Shown here piece by piece: positions 9,408 through 18,519 of a stretch of DNA of 64,000 bases. The notes under the pieces were generated by a model that was not told the DNA's origin, did no database searches, and worked only from the letters and a program-made list of their open reading frames with translations. Source of the DNA: Pirellula sp. (GTDB lineage Bacteria; Planctomycetota; Planctomycetia; Pirellulales; Lacipirellulaceae); the NCBI GenBank assembly GCA_013822725.1, contig PNKX01000001.1, positions 62,001-126,000 of the forward strand, written 5' to 3'. A program made the translations under genes and the position numbers. Numbering within the stretch: position 1 is the first letter of the stretch; each line of letters opens with the position of its first letter.

Positions 9408-9722
9408 TCAGCCAGTGATCGAGCTGATCCGCACCATGGTGAAGACCGAACGATGGCCCGTCTTCTTCCGGAAGTTCTTCCGGCGGCGCATCTTCTGGAC
9501 CACGAGCTTCGGGCCCTTTTCCGGACCGATGACTTCGGCGACGACGCTGGCGCCGCTCACGAGCGGCGAACCGAGCTTCAGCGAGCCGGAACCGTCGCTC
9601 ACGGCGAGGACGCGATCAAACGTCAGCTTGGCGCCGGCGGCCAAATCACGGTAATCGACCAGCAGTTCCTGTCCCTGCTCAACCTTCAACTGCTTACCGC
9701 TGTCTGCAATGATCGCGTACAT
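9408..9722 (-). CDS. rplU: 50S ribosomal protein L21
   Basis: The 104-residue product is a full-length bL21: it begins MYAIIADSGKQLKVEQGQ, has a central GSPLVSGASVVAEVIGPEKG, and ends with the family signature KMRRRKNFRKKTGHRSVFT followed by VRISSI. I start at the ATG at 9722; the longer in-frame version adds ten residues not found in L21. The protein binds 23S rRNA in the large subunit. In most bacteria rpmA (L27) follows immediately; here the next gene downstream on this strand is the unrelated PEP-CTERM gene, so the usual rplU-rpmA pair is split. Confidence 0.97.
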   Translation of the reverse strand: MYAIIADSGKQLKVEQGQELLVDYRDLAAGAKLTFDRVLAVSDGSGSLKLGSPLVSGASVVAEVIGPEKGPKLVVQKMRRRKNFRKKTGHRSVFTMVRISSITG

Positions 9723-9906
9723 GTGACTCGTCCGAAAAAAGCGTGAATCCAAAGGCGGGCCCCAAAGTAGCCCAATCGAGCCCTGTAAATTACCCTAATT
9801 GCCGGCGGTCGTCGAGGGGGCAATTCAGGGAGCTGGGGGCTCCAGTGACCCGTCCCGCCGGTGCTCGGAATCGCAAAACCCTGTGAAAGACGCTGCCTGC
9901 GCCATT

Positions 9907-10212
9907 TCACGGCTGCCTCAGCCCAAACGCCGCCGGCTCCGCCCGGCGGATCTCGTCGACTCGCTGGGAAATCATCGGCATCGCCGGCAGCTCGCTGTAG
10001 AACTTTGCGCTCGGGTCAACCCCGTGGGCTTCGTGGCGATCGATCATCGTCCGGACGGTGGACACTTGAGCGAGTGCCGGAAGTATTACCAACCAGATTG
10101 TGGCGATCGCGACGAGGGCGAGTAGTAGCCGCGCGCCGGGGGCGGGACGCCCCGGCGCGCTGATCGGCGCGATTCCGCTTACCGCACTATTGATTGAGGG
10201 AGGCTGCCGCAT
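9907..10212 (-). CDS. Small single-pass membrane protein
   Basis: The 101-residue frame has one membrane segment ([20 protein letters not shown], about residues 29-48) preceded by a proline-rich tail and followed by a soluble portion with alternating charge. It overlaps the 3' end of the upstream exporter gene by 26 bases, which favours co-translation. I do not recognise a named family. A role accessory to the exporter is only a guess from context. Confidence 0.6.
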   Translation of the reverse strand: MRQPPSINSAVSGIAPISAPGRPAPGARLLLALVAIATIWLVILPALAQVSTVRTMIDRHEAHGVDPSAKFYSELPAMPMISQRVDEIRRAEPAAFGLRQP

Positions 10213-11578
10213 CGGGGAAGACCTTGGTAAACATCAGCCACGCCATCGCCAGCGTGAGCGCCAGATTGAGCGTCTGCCCGCAAACGTAGAGCACCAGCGG
10301 CTTGCCGCCGGCGAGATACTGCTTCAACTCGCGGAAGTTCGTCTCTAAGCCAATGCTGACGAACGCCAAACAGAAGCACCAGCCGCGGAGGGTCTTCGAC
10401 GTAGCCGTCGCCGCCGAGGCGACCGCTTCGCCCTGCGCACCGCTGGTCGACAACAGCGAGAACAAGATCGACGCCGCGATGAACCCCAGCACGAACTTCG
10501 GAAACCTACGCCAGATTTCCATCAGGCTCGGCCGCGATCCGTCGGGCGACTTCTCCACGCACGTCACCCAATACATCGCCACGCCGAACGCCACGGCCCC
10601 GATGAGGATGTTCTGAATCATCTTCACCGTGGTGGCGACCATCAGCCCTGTCTCGCCGAGCGCATCGCCCGCCGCCGCGACGGCGCCGGTCGAGTCGATC
10701 GTTCCGCCGATCCAGGCGCCGCCGAGCACCGGCCCCAGTTCGAGCCAGTTGATCACCGGCGGCATCACCACCATCATGATCACGGTGAACGCCAACGAGA
10801 TGCCGATCGCCAGCGACAGTTCTTCCTTTTTCGCCTTGCAAGCCGCCGCCGTCGCGATCGCCGCCGAGACGCCGCAGACCGACATATCAGCGCTAATCAC
10901 CATGTTGAGCGACTTCGATTCGATCTTCAAAACCTTCTGCCCGAAGAGGTAGGTGAGAATCAGCGTCGTCGGCGTCGCGACCCAAGCGATGAACACGCCC
11001 GGCGGGCCAAGCTTCAGCAGCAGATGGAACAGCACCTCGGCGCCGAACATCACCAGCCCGGTTTTGATGTAGAACTCCGCCCGCACGGCTGGCTTCAAGA
11101 TCGCAGGCGTGCCGATCGTATTGCTGATGAGCAGACCGACCGTGAGCGCCCACAGGGCGTACTCCAGGTTGTAGTGCTTCACCACCTTCTGCCCGGCGAG
11201 CAGGTAGGCGAACATCGTCAGCAGAAAGAGGAGCGTGAACGCGAGCGGAAACGAGCGGACGCGCTCGCGCATGCCGGCGAGGCCGACGGAGAACAACGCA
11301 AGCAGCGCGACGAACACGCCCGCCACACCAGGCAGGACGTTCTCGCCCTGCTTCCCGACGAACGCGTCGAGCGGATTGGAAACCCAAGAACCAAGATCAG
11401 CCAACCGCGGCGCCAACGGATTGGTCGCCTTCTCGCCGCCCGCCGAGGCCAACCACGTCGCCCCAAGCGCCGCGAGCAGCACCGCCCAACCAAGCCAGAT
11501 CGACCAGACGTCCTCGCTAAGCCACGGCGATCGCGGTCGGTGCTCTTCCATCGCTACCCGAATTGCTGAACTACTCAA
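10187..11578 (-). CDS. YeiH-type putative sulfate exporter family protein
   Basis: The 463-residue product is a polytopic membrane protein of the UPF0324/YeiH (putative sulfate exporter) family. Conserved features are [33 protein letters not shown], the loop [20 protein letters not shown] with the family's small-residue and cysteine pattern, and [19 protein letters not shown]. About ten membrane segments can be drawn. The Met at 11551 is an alternative start just ahead of a short charged leader. Transport of sulfate or sulfonates is proposed for the family but not established for this protein. A small membrane protein gene overlaps its 3' end. Confidence 0.88.
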   Translation of the reverse strand: MSSSAIRVAMEEHRPRSPWLSEDVWSIWLGWAVLLAALGATWLASAGGEKATNPLAPRLADLGSWVSNPLDAFVGKQGENVLPGVAGVFVALLALFSVGLAGMRERVRSFPLAFTLLFLLTMFAYLLAGQKVVKHYNLEYALWALTVGLLISNTIGTPAILKPAVRAEFYIKTGLVMFGAEVLFHLLLKLGPPGVFIAWVATPTTLILTYLFGQKVLKIESKSLNMVISADMSVCGVSAAIATAAACKAKKEELSLAIGISLAFTVIMMVVMPPVINWLELGPVLGGAWIGGTIDSTGAVAAAGDALGETGLMVATTVKMIQNILIGAVAFGVAMYWVTCVEKSPDGSRPSLMEIWRRFPKFVLGFIAASILFSLLSTSGAQGEAVASAATATSKTLRGWCFCLAFVSIGLETNFRELKQYLAGGKPLVLYVCGQTLNLALTLAMAWLMFTKVFPDAAASLNQ

Positions 11579-11625
11579 TCAACACATAACTCATTTGAGC
11601 CATGCAGAATCGACTAACCTTTCTT

Positions 11626-11898
11626 TCAAAGCCTCGGAAGCATGCTTCGATCAAGCTTTGAAAGAAAGGCGATGACATCCTCTCGACTAAGTCCGGCAAT
11701 CTCTTCGGCCAATCGCTGTTTGGCAGCCTCCTCAAAACAGGCGAACTCTTCATTTGAACACGCGTCGAGCGTCGACAGCATTGACTCTGACATTCTCAAT
11801 GCATCGTCAGGGTGCAAAACGGACTCATCGGACAGCTCAAAGAACATGAAGGCGTCAACCAGTGCTAAAGCAATTCTGCTCATGCCTGCAACCTTCAC
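11626..11898 (-). CDS. Small hypothetical protein (90 aa)
   Basis: This short frame encodes an acidic helical protein (FFELSDESVLHPDDALRM, then EEFACFEEAAKQRLAEEIAG). A start at Met6 (11883) is also possible. It lies 26 bases downstream of RNase E/G on the same strand and could share its transcript. No family is recognised. Confidence 0.5.
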   Translation of the reverse strand: MKVAGMSRIALALVDAFMFFELSDESVLHPDDALRMSESMLSTLDACSNEEFACFEEAAKQRLAEEIAGLSREDVIAFLSKLDRSMLPRL

Positions 11899-11923
11899 GT
11901 TACTTTGTAGCCCCAGCCTATTC

Positions 11924-13624
11924 TCACATCCCTTCGATGCGAACTTCCCGCCCGCTCGCGTCTTCGCAATCGAATTTCAGGAACTCCGGCGACAGGTCCT
12001 CGCGGCTGATCACCAGCACCTGCACCGTGTGCTCGTCTTCCATCCGCGTCAGTTCGCGACGCTTGCGGTTGTTGATGTAGCTCGCCACTTCCTCCTCGAC
12101 CGTCACGGCAATCCGCGCGACGCTCGCGTGCTGGGCGCACATGATCAGCTTGCGGATCACTTCGATCGCCATGCTCTCGGCGCTCTTCACCAGGCCCGAA
12201 CCAGTGCATGCCGGGCATTCCTTGTAAACGCTTCGCTTCAAACTCGGCCGAATGCGCTGCCGCGTCATCTCGATCAGGCCGAACGGGCTGATCCGCAGAA
12301 TCTTCGTGCGGGCCCGATCGCGACGCACCGCGTCGCGCAGCGTCCGCTCGACGATCCGGCGATGACGGTCCTTCCGCATGTCGATGAAGTCGTTCACCAC
12401 GACGCCGCCCAGGTCGCGCAGCCGCAACTGCCGGGCGATCTCGCGGGCTGCGATCTGGTTGAGCGCGAACGCCGATTCCTCGGCCCCGCCATCCGTGCGG
12501 AAGCTGCCGCTGTTGACGTCGATCGCCACGAGCGCTTCCGTCTGGTCGATCACCAGCGAACCCCCGCCTCGCAGCGGCACCTTCCGCTGGTTGATTCGCG
12601 CGATCTCGTCATCGAGCTTGTACTTGTGGAACAGCGGTTCCTTCCCTTCGTAAAGCTTCAAACGATTGACGTACCGCGGCATGACGAACTGCAGGAATTC
12701 CTTCGCCCGCTCGTACGCCTCCGGCTGATCGATAAAGATCCCGTCGACTTCGCTCGTAAAGATATCGCGAATCGTCCGGATGATCATGTCGCTTTCTTGG
12801 TAGATGTCGCACGGCGCCGGCGTCTTCTTGATCCGGCGGACGATCACCTTCCACAGACGCACCAGGTACGCCAAGTCCCGCGACAATTCCTTCTTCGTCC
12901 GGTCGGTGCCGGCGGTCCGCACGATGAAGCCGAGCCCCTTCGGCGGGTTCAGCTCGCGCAGAATGTCGCGCAACCGGCGCCGTGCGTCGTCGTCTTCGAT
13001 CTTGCGCGACACGCCGATGCGGCCGAGCGCCGGCATCAGCACGAGATAGCGGCCCGGAATGCTGATGTACGTCGAAAGCGTGGGGCCCTTCGTCCCCATC
13101 CCTTCCTTGATCACCTGCACCAGGATCTCGTCGCCGCGACGGAAGATCTCCTGAATCGGAGGCTTGATCCGCGGCCGCACGCCGGGACGCATCCGCTTTT
13201 GAGCCGTCCGCCCGCCTGCCTGCGGACCGCGGCGCGTGGCGCGACCGTTGTCGCCCACCTCTTCCAAGTCGGAATCTTCTTGTTCGTCGTCGTCGTCGCC
13301 AAACTCGTCGTCGTGCGAATCATGCTCGTCGCGCCGCGGCGGGCCGTTCGGCATGATCTCCATATCGGGATCGTATCCCCCCTGACGGAAGTACTGCGGT
13401 TCGACGTCGCTGATGTGGAGGAAACCGTTCCGGCCGACGCCAAAGTCGACGAACGCCGCCTGGATGCTCGGCTCCAGGTTGACGATCTTGCCTTTGTAAA
13501 TGTTGCCGACGTAGTTGTCCTGGCTACTCCGCTCGATGTACAGTTCTTCCAAAACTCCGTCTTCGCAGATCGCAATCCGGCACTCTTCCGGCTGCGCGAC
13601 GTTAATCAGCATCTCCTGCTTCAT
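11924..13624 (-). CDS. Ribonuclease E/G
   Basis: The 566-residue product is the catalytic module of the RNase E/G family, which cleaves single-stranded RNA at AU-rich 5'-monophosphorylated sites. The N-terminal S1 region carries NVAQPEECRIAICEDG, YKGKIVNLEPSIQAAFVDFG and FLHISDVEP. The nuclease core has VAIDVNSGSF and VVVNDFIDMRKD, which contain the two metal-binding aspartates, and CPACTGSG supplies the two cysteines of the zinc link. I start at the ATG at 13624, after GAAAGAG; the longer frame adds 53 unlike residues. An acidic insert rich in Asp/Glu followed by a basic RG-rich patch interrupts the S1 region. There is no long C-terminal scaffold, so it is RNase G-sized. It lies beside the PTS genes. 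Confidence 0.93.
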   Translation of the reverse strand: MKQEMLINVAQPEECRIAICEDGVLEELYIERSSQDNYVGNIYKGKIVNLEPSIQAAFVDFGVGRNGFLHISDVEPQYFRQGGYDPDMEIMPNGPPRRDEHDSHDDEFGDDDDEQEDSDLEEVGDNGRATRRGPQAGGRTAQKRMRPGVRPRIKPPIQEIFRRGDEILVQVIKEGMGTKGPTLSTYISIPGRYLVLMPALGRIGVSRKIEDDDARRRLRDILRELNPPKGLGFIVRTAGTDRTKKELSRDLAYLVRLWKVIVRRIKKTPAPCDIYQESDMIIRTIRDIFTSEVDGIFIDQPEAYERAKEFLQFVMPRYVNRLKLYEGKEPLFHKYKLDDEIARINQRKVPLRGGGSLVIDQTEALVAIDVNSGSFRTDGGAEESAFALNQIAAREIARQLRLRDLGGVVVNDFIDMRKDRHRRIVERTLRDAVRRDRARTKILRISPFGLIEMTRQRIRPSLKRSVYKECPACTGSGLVKSAESMAIEVIRKLIMCAQHASVARIAVTVEEEVASYINNRKRRELTRMEDEHTVQVLVISREDLSPEFLKFDCEDASGREVRIEGM

Positions 13625-13889
13625 GGATACTCTTTCTTGGGTTGAATCGCGCCGCGCGGCGCCCAGAAGGGGCGGCGCAGCGCTGTGACCAACGGGCCTC
13701 GGCGAACGAAGGAGAAGCGAGCGGCGCGGCGACCCGGCTTGGAACGCGCCGCGCATAGCGCCGGCCGCATTCGGTGAAGCCACTGGTCAAGGCCGCGTTC
13801 AACAAGATCGCTCTCGTCTGCCTAAGGCGAAAAAATCTACGTAAGTTCCTAACCAAATAACTGAAATCCGAGTTCCAGCGGAATCGCTA

Positions 13890-15632
13890 CTAAACCGGGA
13901 ACTCAGGGAAAACTCGTGACAACTCTTCTTTCAACAATGTTTTGACGTCGCGCGCCGTATCGAGCGCCCGCACTTGTTCCGCCACGCGCACGCATTGCTC
14001 CAGCGATACGCTGCGGCAGACTCTTTTCACCTCAGGGATCGCCGACGGAGTCACGCTCAACGTCCGCAATCCAATGCCGAGCAGCAGCATCGTGTACAAC
14101 GGATTGCCGCACATCTGCCCGCACATGCTGATGGGCCGATCGAACTGCTTGGCGGTTTTCACTGCCATGTCGATTAGTCGAATCACCGCCGGATCGGCCG
14201 CCGTGTAGAGGCTGGCCACGTCCTTATTGCTCCGGTCGACGGCGAGGCAGTACTGAATCAGATCGTTCGTGCCGATGCTGAAGAAGTCGGCCTCTTCGGC
14301 GAAGCGATCCATCATGATCACCGCCGAAGGGACCTCGACCATCATCCCAACTGGCATGTTGCGATCGAACGGGACGCCAGCTTCTTCGAGATCCTCCATC
14401 GCGTCGGCGAGCACCATCTTCGCTTGCCTTAGCTCAAGCATCGTGCTCACCAGCGGGAACATCAACTTGATCTGGCCGTGCGCGCTCGCTCGCAAGATCG
14501 CCCGCAATTGCACGCGGAACATGTCGCGATTCTTCAGCGCGAGCCGAATGCTGCGCAGCCCCAGGAACGGATTGCGCTCGTCCTCCGGATCAGGCAACGT
14601 CCGCATCTTGTCGGCGCCAAGGTCGAGCGTGCGCATCACCACCGGCTTGCCGTGCATTTCGCGGGCGACTTCGCTATAGGCGGCAAAGTGCGCCTCTTCC
14701 GGCGGGTCGTCGTCGCGGCCCAGGTACAAGAACTCCGTTCGGTACAGCCCGATGCCGTCGGCCCCGCGTTCATCGCATTGCTGCACCTCCGAGGGGAACT
14801 CGATGTTGCCGAGCATCGTGATGCGACAGCCGCATGTCGTCTCCGCCGGCAGATCGCGCAGCGTCTCGAGCTTCACGGCGAGCGAACGCTGCTCTTCGAC
14901 TTCATGGCGATAGCGGGCGAGCGTTTCTTCATCGGGATGAAGGAAGATCAACCCTTGATCGCCGTCGATGATCACCGTCTCGCCGCCCGAGACGTCGGTG
15001 AGGAAGTTGCCGACGCCGACCACGGCCGGAATGCCGAGGCCCTCGGCGACGATCGCCGTATGGCTGCCGGGGCCGCCGACTTCGGTGACGAGCCCCATCA
15101 CGAACTGCGGATTGAGATTGGCCGTCTCGCTCGGCGTCAAATTGTGGGCCAGCACGAGCACTGGCGACGTGACGTGGGCCAACTCTTGGCGGGCCGTACC
15201 GAGCAGGTGCCGCAGCAGCCGCTTCTGAATGTCGAAGATATCGTTGGCCCGCTCGGCCATATACTCGCCGTCGAGCGACTGGAAGACCTTCGCGTACTTC
15301 CCCAGCGCGCGGCTGACAGAGTACTCCGGCGAATAGTGCCGGGTGCGAATCATCTCTTCGAGCTCTTGCCGCAGCCGCCGATCGTTCAGCATCTGCAAGT
15401 GGGCCGAGAAGATGGCGGCCACTTCGTCGCCCAGTTCCTTGGCGACGCGGCCGCGATTACGGTCGACCTCGGCGGTGGCCGCTTCGATGGCGCTGTTGAG
15501 GCGCGCAAGCTCTTCGCCGACGGCGTCTCGACCGACGAACCGCCGCGGGATGCGGAATCCTTCGTTATCTAAAATCAGGGCTTCGCCAATCGCCACGCCG
15601 GGCGAAACTGCGATCCCTTGGAGGCGTTCCAT
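13890..15632 (-). CDS. ptsI: PTS phosphoenolpyruvate-protein phosphotransferase (enzyme I)
   Basis: Starting at the ATG at 15632 (MERLQGIAVSPGVAIGEALI) the product has 580 residues, the normal enzyme I length; the longest frame adds 120 arginine-rich residues that are not part of the family. The phosphohistidine is in GGPGSHTAIVAEG. The PEP-binding C-terminal barrel has LYRTEFLYLGRDDDPPEE, VVMRTLDLGADK, FSIGTNDLIQYCLAVDRSN and the active-site cysteine in ISMCGQMCGNP. Enzyme I transfers phosphate from PEP to HPr. It lies directly downstream of HPr and EIIA genes with no membrane permease nearby, so a regulatory phosphorelay is more likely than sugar uptake. Confidence 0.95.
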   Translation of the reverse strand: MERLQGIAVSPGVAIGEALILDNEGFRIPRRFVGRDAVGEELARLNSAIEAATAEVDRNRGRVAKELGDEVAAIFSAHLQMLNDRRLRQELEEMIRTRHYSPEYSVSRALGKYAKVFQSLDGEYMAERANDIFDIQKRLLRHLLGTARQELAHVTSPVLVLAHNLTPSETANLNPQFVMGLVTEVGGPGSHTAIVAEGLGIPAVVGVGNFLTDVSGGETVIIDGDQGLIFLHPDEETLARYRHEVEEQRSLAVKLETLRDLPAETTCGCRITMLGNIEFPSEVQQCDERGADGIGLYRTEFLYLGRDDDPPEEAHFAAYSEVAREMHGKPVVMRTLDLGADKMRTLPDPEDERNPFLGLRSIRLALKNRDMFRVQLRAILRASAHGQIKLMFPLVSTMLELRQAKMVLADAMEDLEEAGVPFDRNMPVGMMVEVPSAVIMMDRFAEEADFFSIGTNDLIQYCLAVDRSNKDVASLYTAADPAVIRLIDMAVKTAKQFDRPISMCGQMCGNPLYTMLLLGIGLRTLSVTPSAIPEVKRVCRSVSLEQCVRVAEQVRALDTARDVKTLLKEELSRVFPEFPV

Positions 15633-15998
15633 AGCGCCCTCGTTTTGGGGCGCACCGGCCATCCGCTGCCGCGACAAGCTTCCCTCGCGCTCTGGGCCCG
15701 CCTCGCCCCGGCGCTTCAAAATCTGCGTGCGACGCGCCCTGCGCGCCGGTCGAAGTCGCCGTCGACGGCGACCCGACTCACTCGATTCTTGGTGTTTGCT
15801 TGTCGCGCTGGCAACCAGCAGCCTGCGCGCCTCGTCAATTCGGTCCGCCAGCATCCCCAACGGATGGCGACGGTGTTTCGGTGGTTCTGAGTTCATCACC
15901 CCGAGGTTCGACGAGCAAGTCGCGTAACATGCGACTGCTCGGCGAACCTCGACATGACCAACCCTCTGGCCCGGCGACCTTCGCCGGCCCATTCCACC

Positions 15999-16325
15999 TC
16001 AACCGCCCCCCGATTCCGCTGGAGGCTGACCTTCTGTCTGTTCTAACACGAAGCCGTTCTCAATGAACCGAGCCAGCGCGTCGAGCGCCTCGTCGGCTTG
16101 ATCGCCGCGGGCTTCGAGCCGCAGCTCAACGCCCGGTTCGGCGCCGAGGGTGAGCATATGCATGATGCTCTTGCCGTCGGCCCGAATGCTCTCGCGAACG
16201 ACCTCAATCTCACAAGGAAACTTCATCGCCAGCCGCACAAACTGCTCAGCCGGACGAATGTGCAGGCCCAACGGGTCCTTGTCGCTAATGACGACGACGC
16301 GTTGTGCCGCGGGCGATGACATCAA
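15999..16325 (-). CDS. ptsH: HPr family phosphocarrier protein
   Basis: The 108-residue product is an HPr with the phosphorylatable His22 in DPLGLHIRPAEQFVRLA. The regulatory serine region is GKSIMHMLTLGAEPG (Ser53). The fold pattern VELRLEARGDQADEALDALA is also intact. A glutamine/glycine-rich tail of about 12 residues extends the usual length. It accepts phosphate from enzyme I, encoded next, and passes it to EIIA, encoded just upstream on the same strand. The second Met may be the real start. Confidence 0.92.
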   Translation of the reverse strand: MMSSPAAQRVVVISDKDPLGLHIRPAEQFVRLAMKFPCEIEVVRESIRADGKSIMHMLTLGAEPGVELRLEARGDQADEALDALARFIENGFVLEQTEGQPPAESGGG

Positions 16326-16444
16326 ACTTGATCTTCCTGGAAAGGCGCGCGATGGGAGGCTACGTGCTTCGAGCTACGCGGCAGAGACCGAAATGGTTCA
16401 CGCCGTTTCGACTCTTTCTCCGCAACTGCCGCTCGCGTCGACCC

Positions 16445-16921
16445 TTACGCCCCAAACTGGTTATTGTCGGCCTCCTCCAAAAGCTGCCACACGTCGGCCG
16501 GCTCTTTGCTCTGCTTCAGGAACCGGCAGAACGTATCGTCGCGCAATTGACGCGAGATGTTCTCCAGCGCCCGCAGATGATCGCCGGGACGATCTGGCGG
16601 AGAAATCAACAAGAACAGCAAGTGGACCTTCTCGCCGTCGAGGCTGTCGAAGTCGACCCCCTCGTCGCTCACGGCGACGGCGCCGATCAACTCGTGGACG
16701 CTCGGATGCTTGGTGTGGGGAACCGCCACCCCGCGACCAATGCCCGTGCTGCCCAATTCTTCACGCTTCAAAATCGCTTCGACAATGCCGTCGTACTGGT
16801 CTTGGGCGATCTTGCCCGCCTCCAACAACGACGACGCCATCGCGCGGATCACATCTTCTTTCGTGTCCGCTTCCACGTTCGTGCGGATCGCGGTGCGATT
16901 GACGAAATCAACAAACTTCAT
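16445..16921 (-). CDS. PTS EIIA component, PtsN/fructose type
   Basis: The 158-residue product is a single-domain EIIA of the PTS_EIIA_2 type. The active histidine is His69 in [16 protein letters not shown]. Other family landmarks are [26 protein letters not shown] and [20 protein letters not shown]. No EIIB or EIIC domain is attached or encoded nearby, so it is best read as a regulatory EIIA-Ntr-like protein. It sits between hpf and ptsH, an order resembling the rpoN-hpf-ptsN-ptsH cluster of proteobacteria; no rpoN is present here. Confidence 0.92.
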   Translation of the reverse strand: MKFVDFVNRTAIRTNVEADTKEDVIRAMASSLLEAGKIAQDQYDGIVEAILKREELGSTGIGRGVAVPHTKHPSVHELIGAVAVSDEGVDFDSLDGEKVHLLFLLISPPDRPGDHLRALENISRQLRDDTFCRFLKQSKEPADVWQLLEEADNNQFGA

Positions 16922-16984
16922 ACTCCGGGTATCCTTCGCTCAATTGGTCGTTCTATTGAATGCCGTCGCGGTCTCGCGGCTAGC

Positions 16985-17098
16985 TTTCGTGTCGCGTGGG
17001 GTGAGTAAGTACTTAGGTGAGTAAGTAGTGACGGCATTTACCTACTCACTTAAACACTTACTCACCTACTCACCTACTCACTTAAACACCTACTCACT
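16985..17098. repeat. GTGAGTAAGT-type short repeat forming an inverted structure
   Basis: Left arm units GTGAGTAAGTACTTAG and GTGAGTAAGTAGTG face a right arm made of four to five CCTACTCACTTAAACAC-type units; the arms can fold on each other around the loop at about 17027-17039. The right arm includes the TGA stop codon of the hpf gene (17094-17096). A single-arm relative occurs at 27970-27997. Confidence 0.75.
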
Positions 17099-17450
17099 CT
17101 TCCTCGTCATCGCCGCCAACCACCGGGGCTTCTTGCCGCCGGGCGTCGGGATTCCGATGCCGTTCCTGGACCCGTTCCTTGTACCGCCGCAACTGCTCCT
17201 CAACCTTGCCGATCGCCGCTTCCAGGACGCCCAGCAGGTTTTCGCCTTGTTCGTGAGCCACGAAGTCGTGCTTGTGCTCGGCCGAAACTTGCAAATCGAC
17301 CTTCGGTTTGGCCTCGTCCTTCAAGTCCACCACAATTTCGATCGACATCAGCCGGTCGAAAATCCGGACGAGCTTCTCGGCCTTGGCCCGCAGCTTTTCC
17401 TGCGTTGCCTCGGACAAATGCCCATGCCGCGTCGAAACACTGATCTGCAC
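17094..17450 (-). CDS. hpf: Ribosome hibernation-promoting factor, short form
   Basis: The 118-residue product starts MQISVSTRHGHLSEATQEKL and contains IEIVVDLKDEAKPKVDLQVS and LGVLEAAIGKVEEQLRRYKE, the HPF/YfiA (RaiA) fold that binds the small-subunit decoding centre and silences ribosomes. It lacks the C-terminal dimerisation domain of long HPFs, and ends in a charged tail (GGDDEEE). It is the first gene of the minus-strand run hpf, EIIA, HPr, enzyme I. Its stop codon lies within the short repeat downstream. Confidence 0.93.
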   Translation of the reverse strand: MQISVSTRHGHLSEATQEKLRAKAEKLVRIFDRLMSIEIVVDLKDEAKPKVDLQVSAEHKHDFVAHEQGENLLGVLEAAIGKVEEQLRRYKERVQERHRNPDARRQEAPVVGGDDEEE

Positions 17451-17869
17451 GGTTCGCAGTCCCCTCGGGTCGAGTCGTCGCCCCGGGCCTACTAGCCTGC
17501 GGCGTCACCATCGATGACAGTTTAAGTAGTCTATCTCACGTGGCCGGGAGGTCCGCCCCCCAGACTCGCCCCGGTGAAGGCCCGCGGCGCGGCCAGCACC
17601 CCATTCTAGCGGCTCTAACCCAAGCCCACAAACGCACCTAAACCCGCAGAATCACGCGAGTTGGGCGAACCAGACCTGGCATCTGACGCTCTCCAGGGGT
17701 GCCACTCGCCGCGGCGAGTGCTGAAGTGCCAGCCGGCGCCCACTTCAGCGCGGAGCAAGCTCCGCGGCTAAATGGGCTTGTTGGGAATCAGAATCGCCCG
17801 ACACTTCCCCCCAGTTTGTCACTTAACATCCCCTTCCCCACTCCCCCTTCCGCCTTCCCCCATCGTTCC
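17451..17869. other. Intergenic region between diverging genes
   Basis: This gap separates divergent hpf and the DinB gene and should hold both promoters, which I cannot place. At about 17700-17775 there are GC-rich hairpins (GCCACTCGCCGCGGCGAGTG, and a later pair ending GCGGCTAAATGGG) similar to elements at 28055-28130 and 62725-62815. No gene is apparent. Confidence 0.5.
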
Positions 17870-18370
17870 ATGTCCCAACTCGCCGCCGCCATCGCCCAAA
17901 TCAACGCCGCCCGCCAATACACCCTCGGCCTCCTCGCCGATCTGCCGGCCGACGCCTGGTTCTTTATGCCAACGCCGGCGGTCACCCACATCGCGTGGCA
18001 AGTCGGCCACATCTCCATCGCCCAATACCGTCTCGGCGTCGCCTTCCATCGCGAACCGAAACCCGCGGACGCCGCCTGGCTCCCCGCCAACTACCGCGAG
18101 CTTTTCGGCCGCGACAGCACGCCCCAAGCCGACCCGTCACTCTACCCGACGCCGGCCGAGATCCTGGCCAACCTCGACGAAATCAACCGACATGTCATCG
18201 CCGAAGTCGCTCAACTCGGCGACGCCGACCTAGATCGCCCCGTTCTTCAGGCCCACCGCTTTGTGAAAACTGTGATCGAAGCCCTCTTTTGGTGCTCCCG
18301 ACACGAGTCGATCCACGCCGGCCAGATCGCCCTGCTCCGCCGCCTCCACGGCCTCCGCCCGCAGTGGTGA
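17870..18370 (+). CDS. DinB family protein
   Basis: From the ATG at 17870 the product has 166 residues and matches the DinB/YfiT four-helix family. The metal-binding histidines are visible: His47 in HIAWQVGHISIAQYRLGVAF, and His145 and His149 in WCSRHESIHAGQIALLRRLHG. An earlier in-frame ATG at 17699 would add a low-complexity leader and runs over a hairpin element, so I reject it. Members include thiol-dependent transferases; the substrate is not deducible. Confidence 0.85.
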   Translation: MSQLAAAIAQINAARQYTLGLLADLPADAWFFMPTPAVTHIAWQVGHISIAQYRLGVAFHREPKPADAAWLPANYRELFGRDSTPQADPSLYPTPAEILANLDEINRHVIAEVAQLGDADLDRPVLQAHRFVKTVIEALFWCSRHESIHAGQIALLRRLHGLRPQW

Positions 18371-18375
18371 CAAGC

Positions 18376-18403
18376 AGCCGCGGGTCAACGCCCCGCCGGA
18401 GCG
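18376..18403. repeat. REP-like palindrome, copy 1
   Basis: This copy reads AGCCGCGGGTCAACGCCCCG followed by CCGGAGCG. It is the same family as 21709-21736, 42239-42267, 48433-48461 and 53648-53676. It sits immediately after the stop codon of the DinB gene. Confidence 0.8.
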
Positions 18404-18416
18404 GAAGCAAAGAATG

Positions 18417-18507
18417 TATGATTTAGGATTTCTGATATATGATTTGCCTGACGGAAAGGTCGCCCACCTTCTCAAATCAGCAATCATAAATCCCAAATCA
18501 TAAATCC
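18417..18507. repeat. Compound inverted repeat, GATTTAGGATTT family, copy 1
   Basis: AT-rich arms built of units such as GATTTAGGATTTCTGAT and ATCATAAATCCCAAATCATA face each other around a GC-rich loop. A related copy is at 48342-48424. Confidence 0.8.
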
Positions 18508-18519
18508 CCCGCCGCAGCC

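Noticed and set aside
11642-13645. 667-residue plus-strand frame opposite RNase E/G
   Set aside because: It is the antisense of a well-supported RNase E/G gene; its sequence is rich in Arg, His and Leu with no domain, as expected from GC-rich antisense codons.
14478-15572. 364-residue plus-strand frame opposite enzyme I
   Set aside because: This is a shadow of enzyme I; the sequence is unlike any family and lacks a sensible start.
16985-17098. Possible CRISPR array (short repeats near hpf)
   Set aside because: Units are about 10-17 bases, directly contiguous and in two orientations, without spacers of constant length or cas genes.
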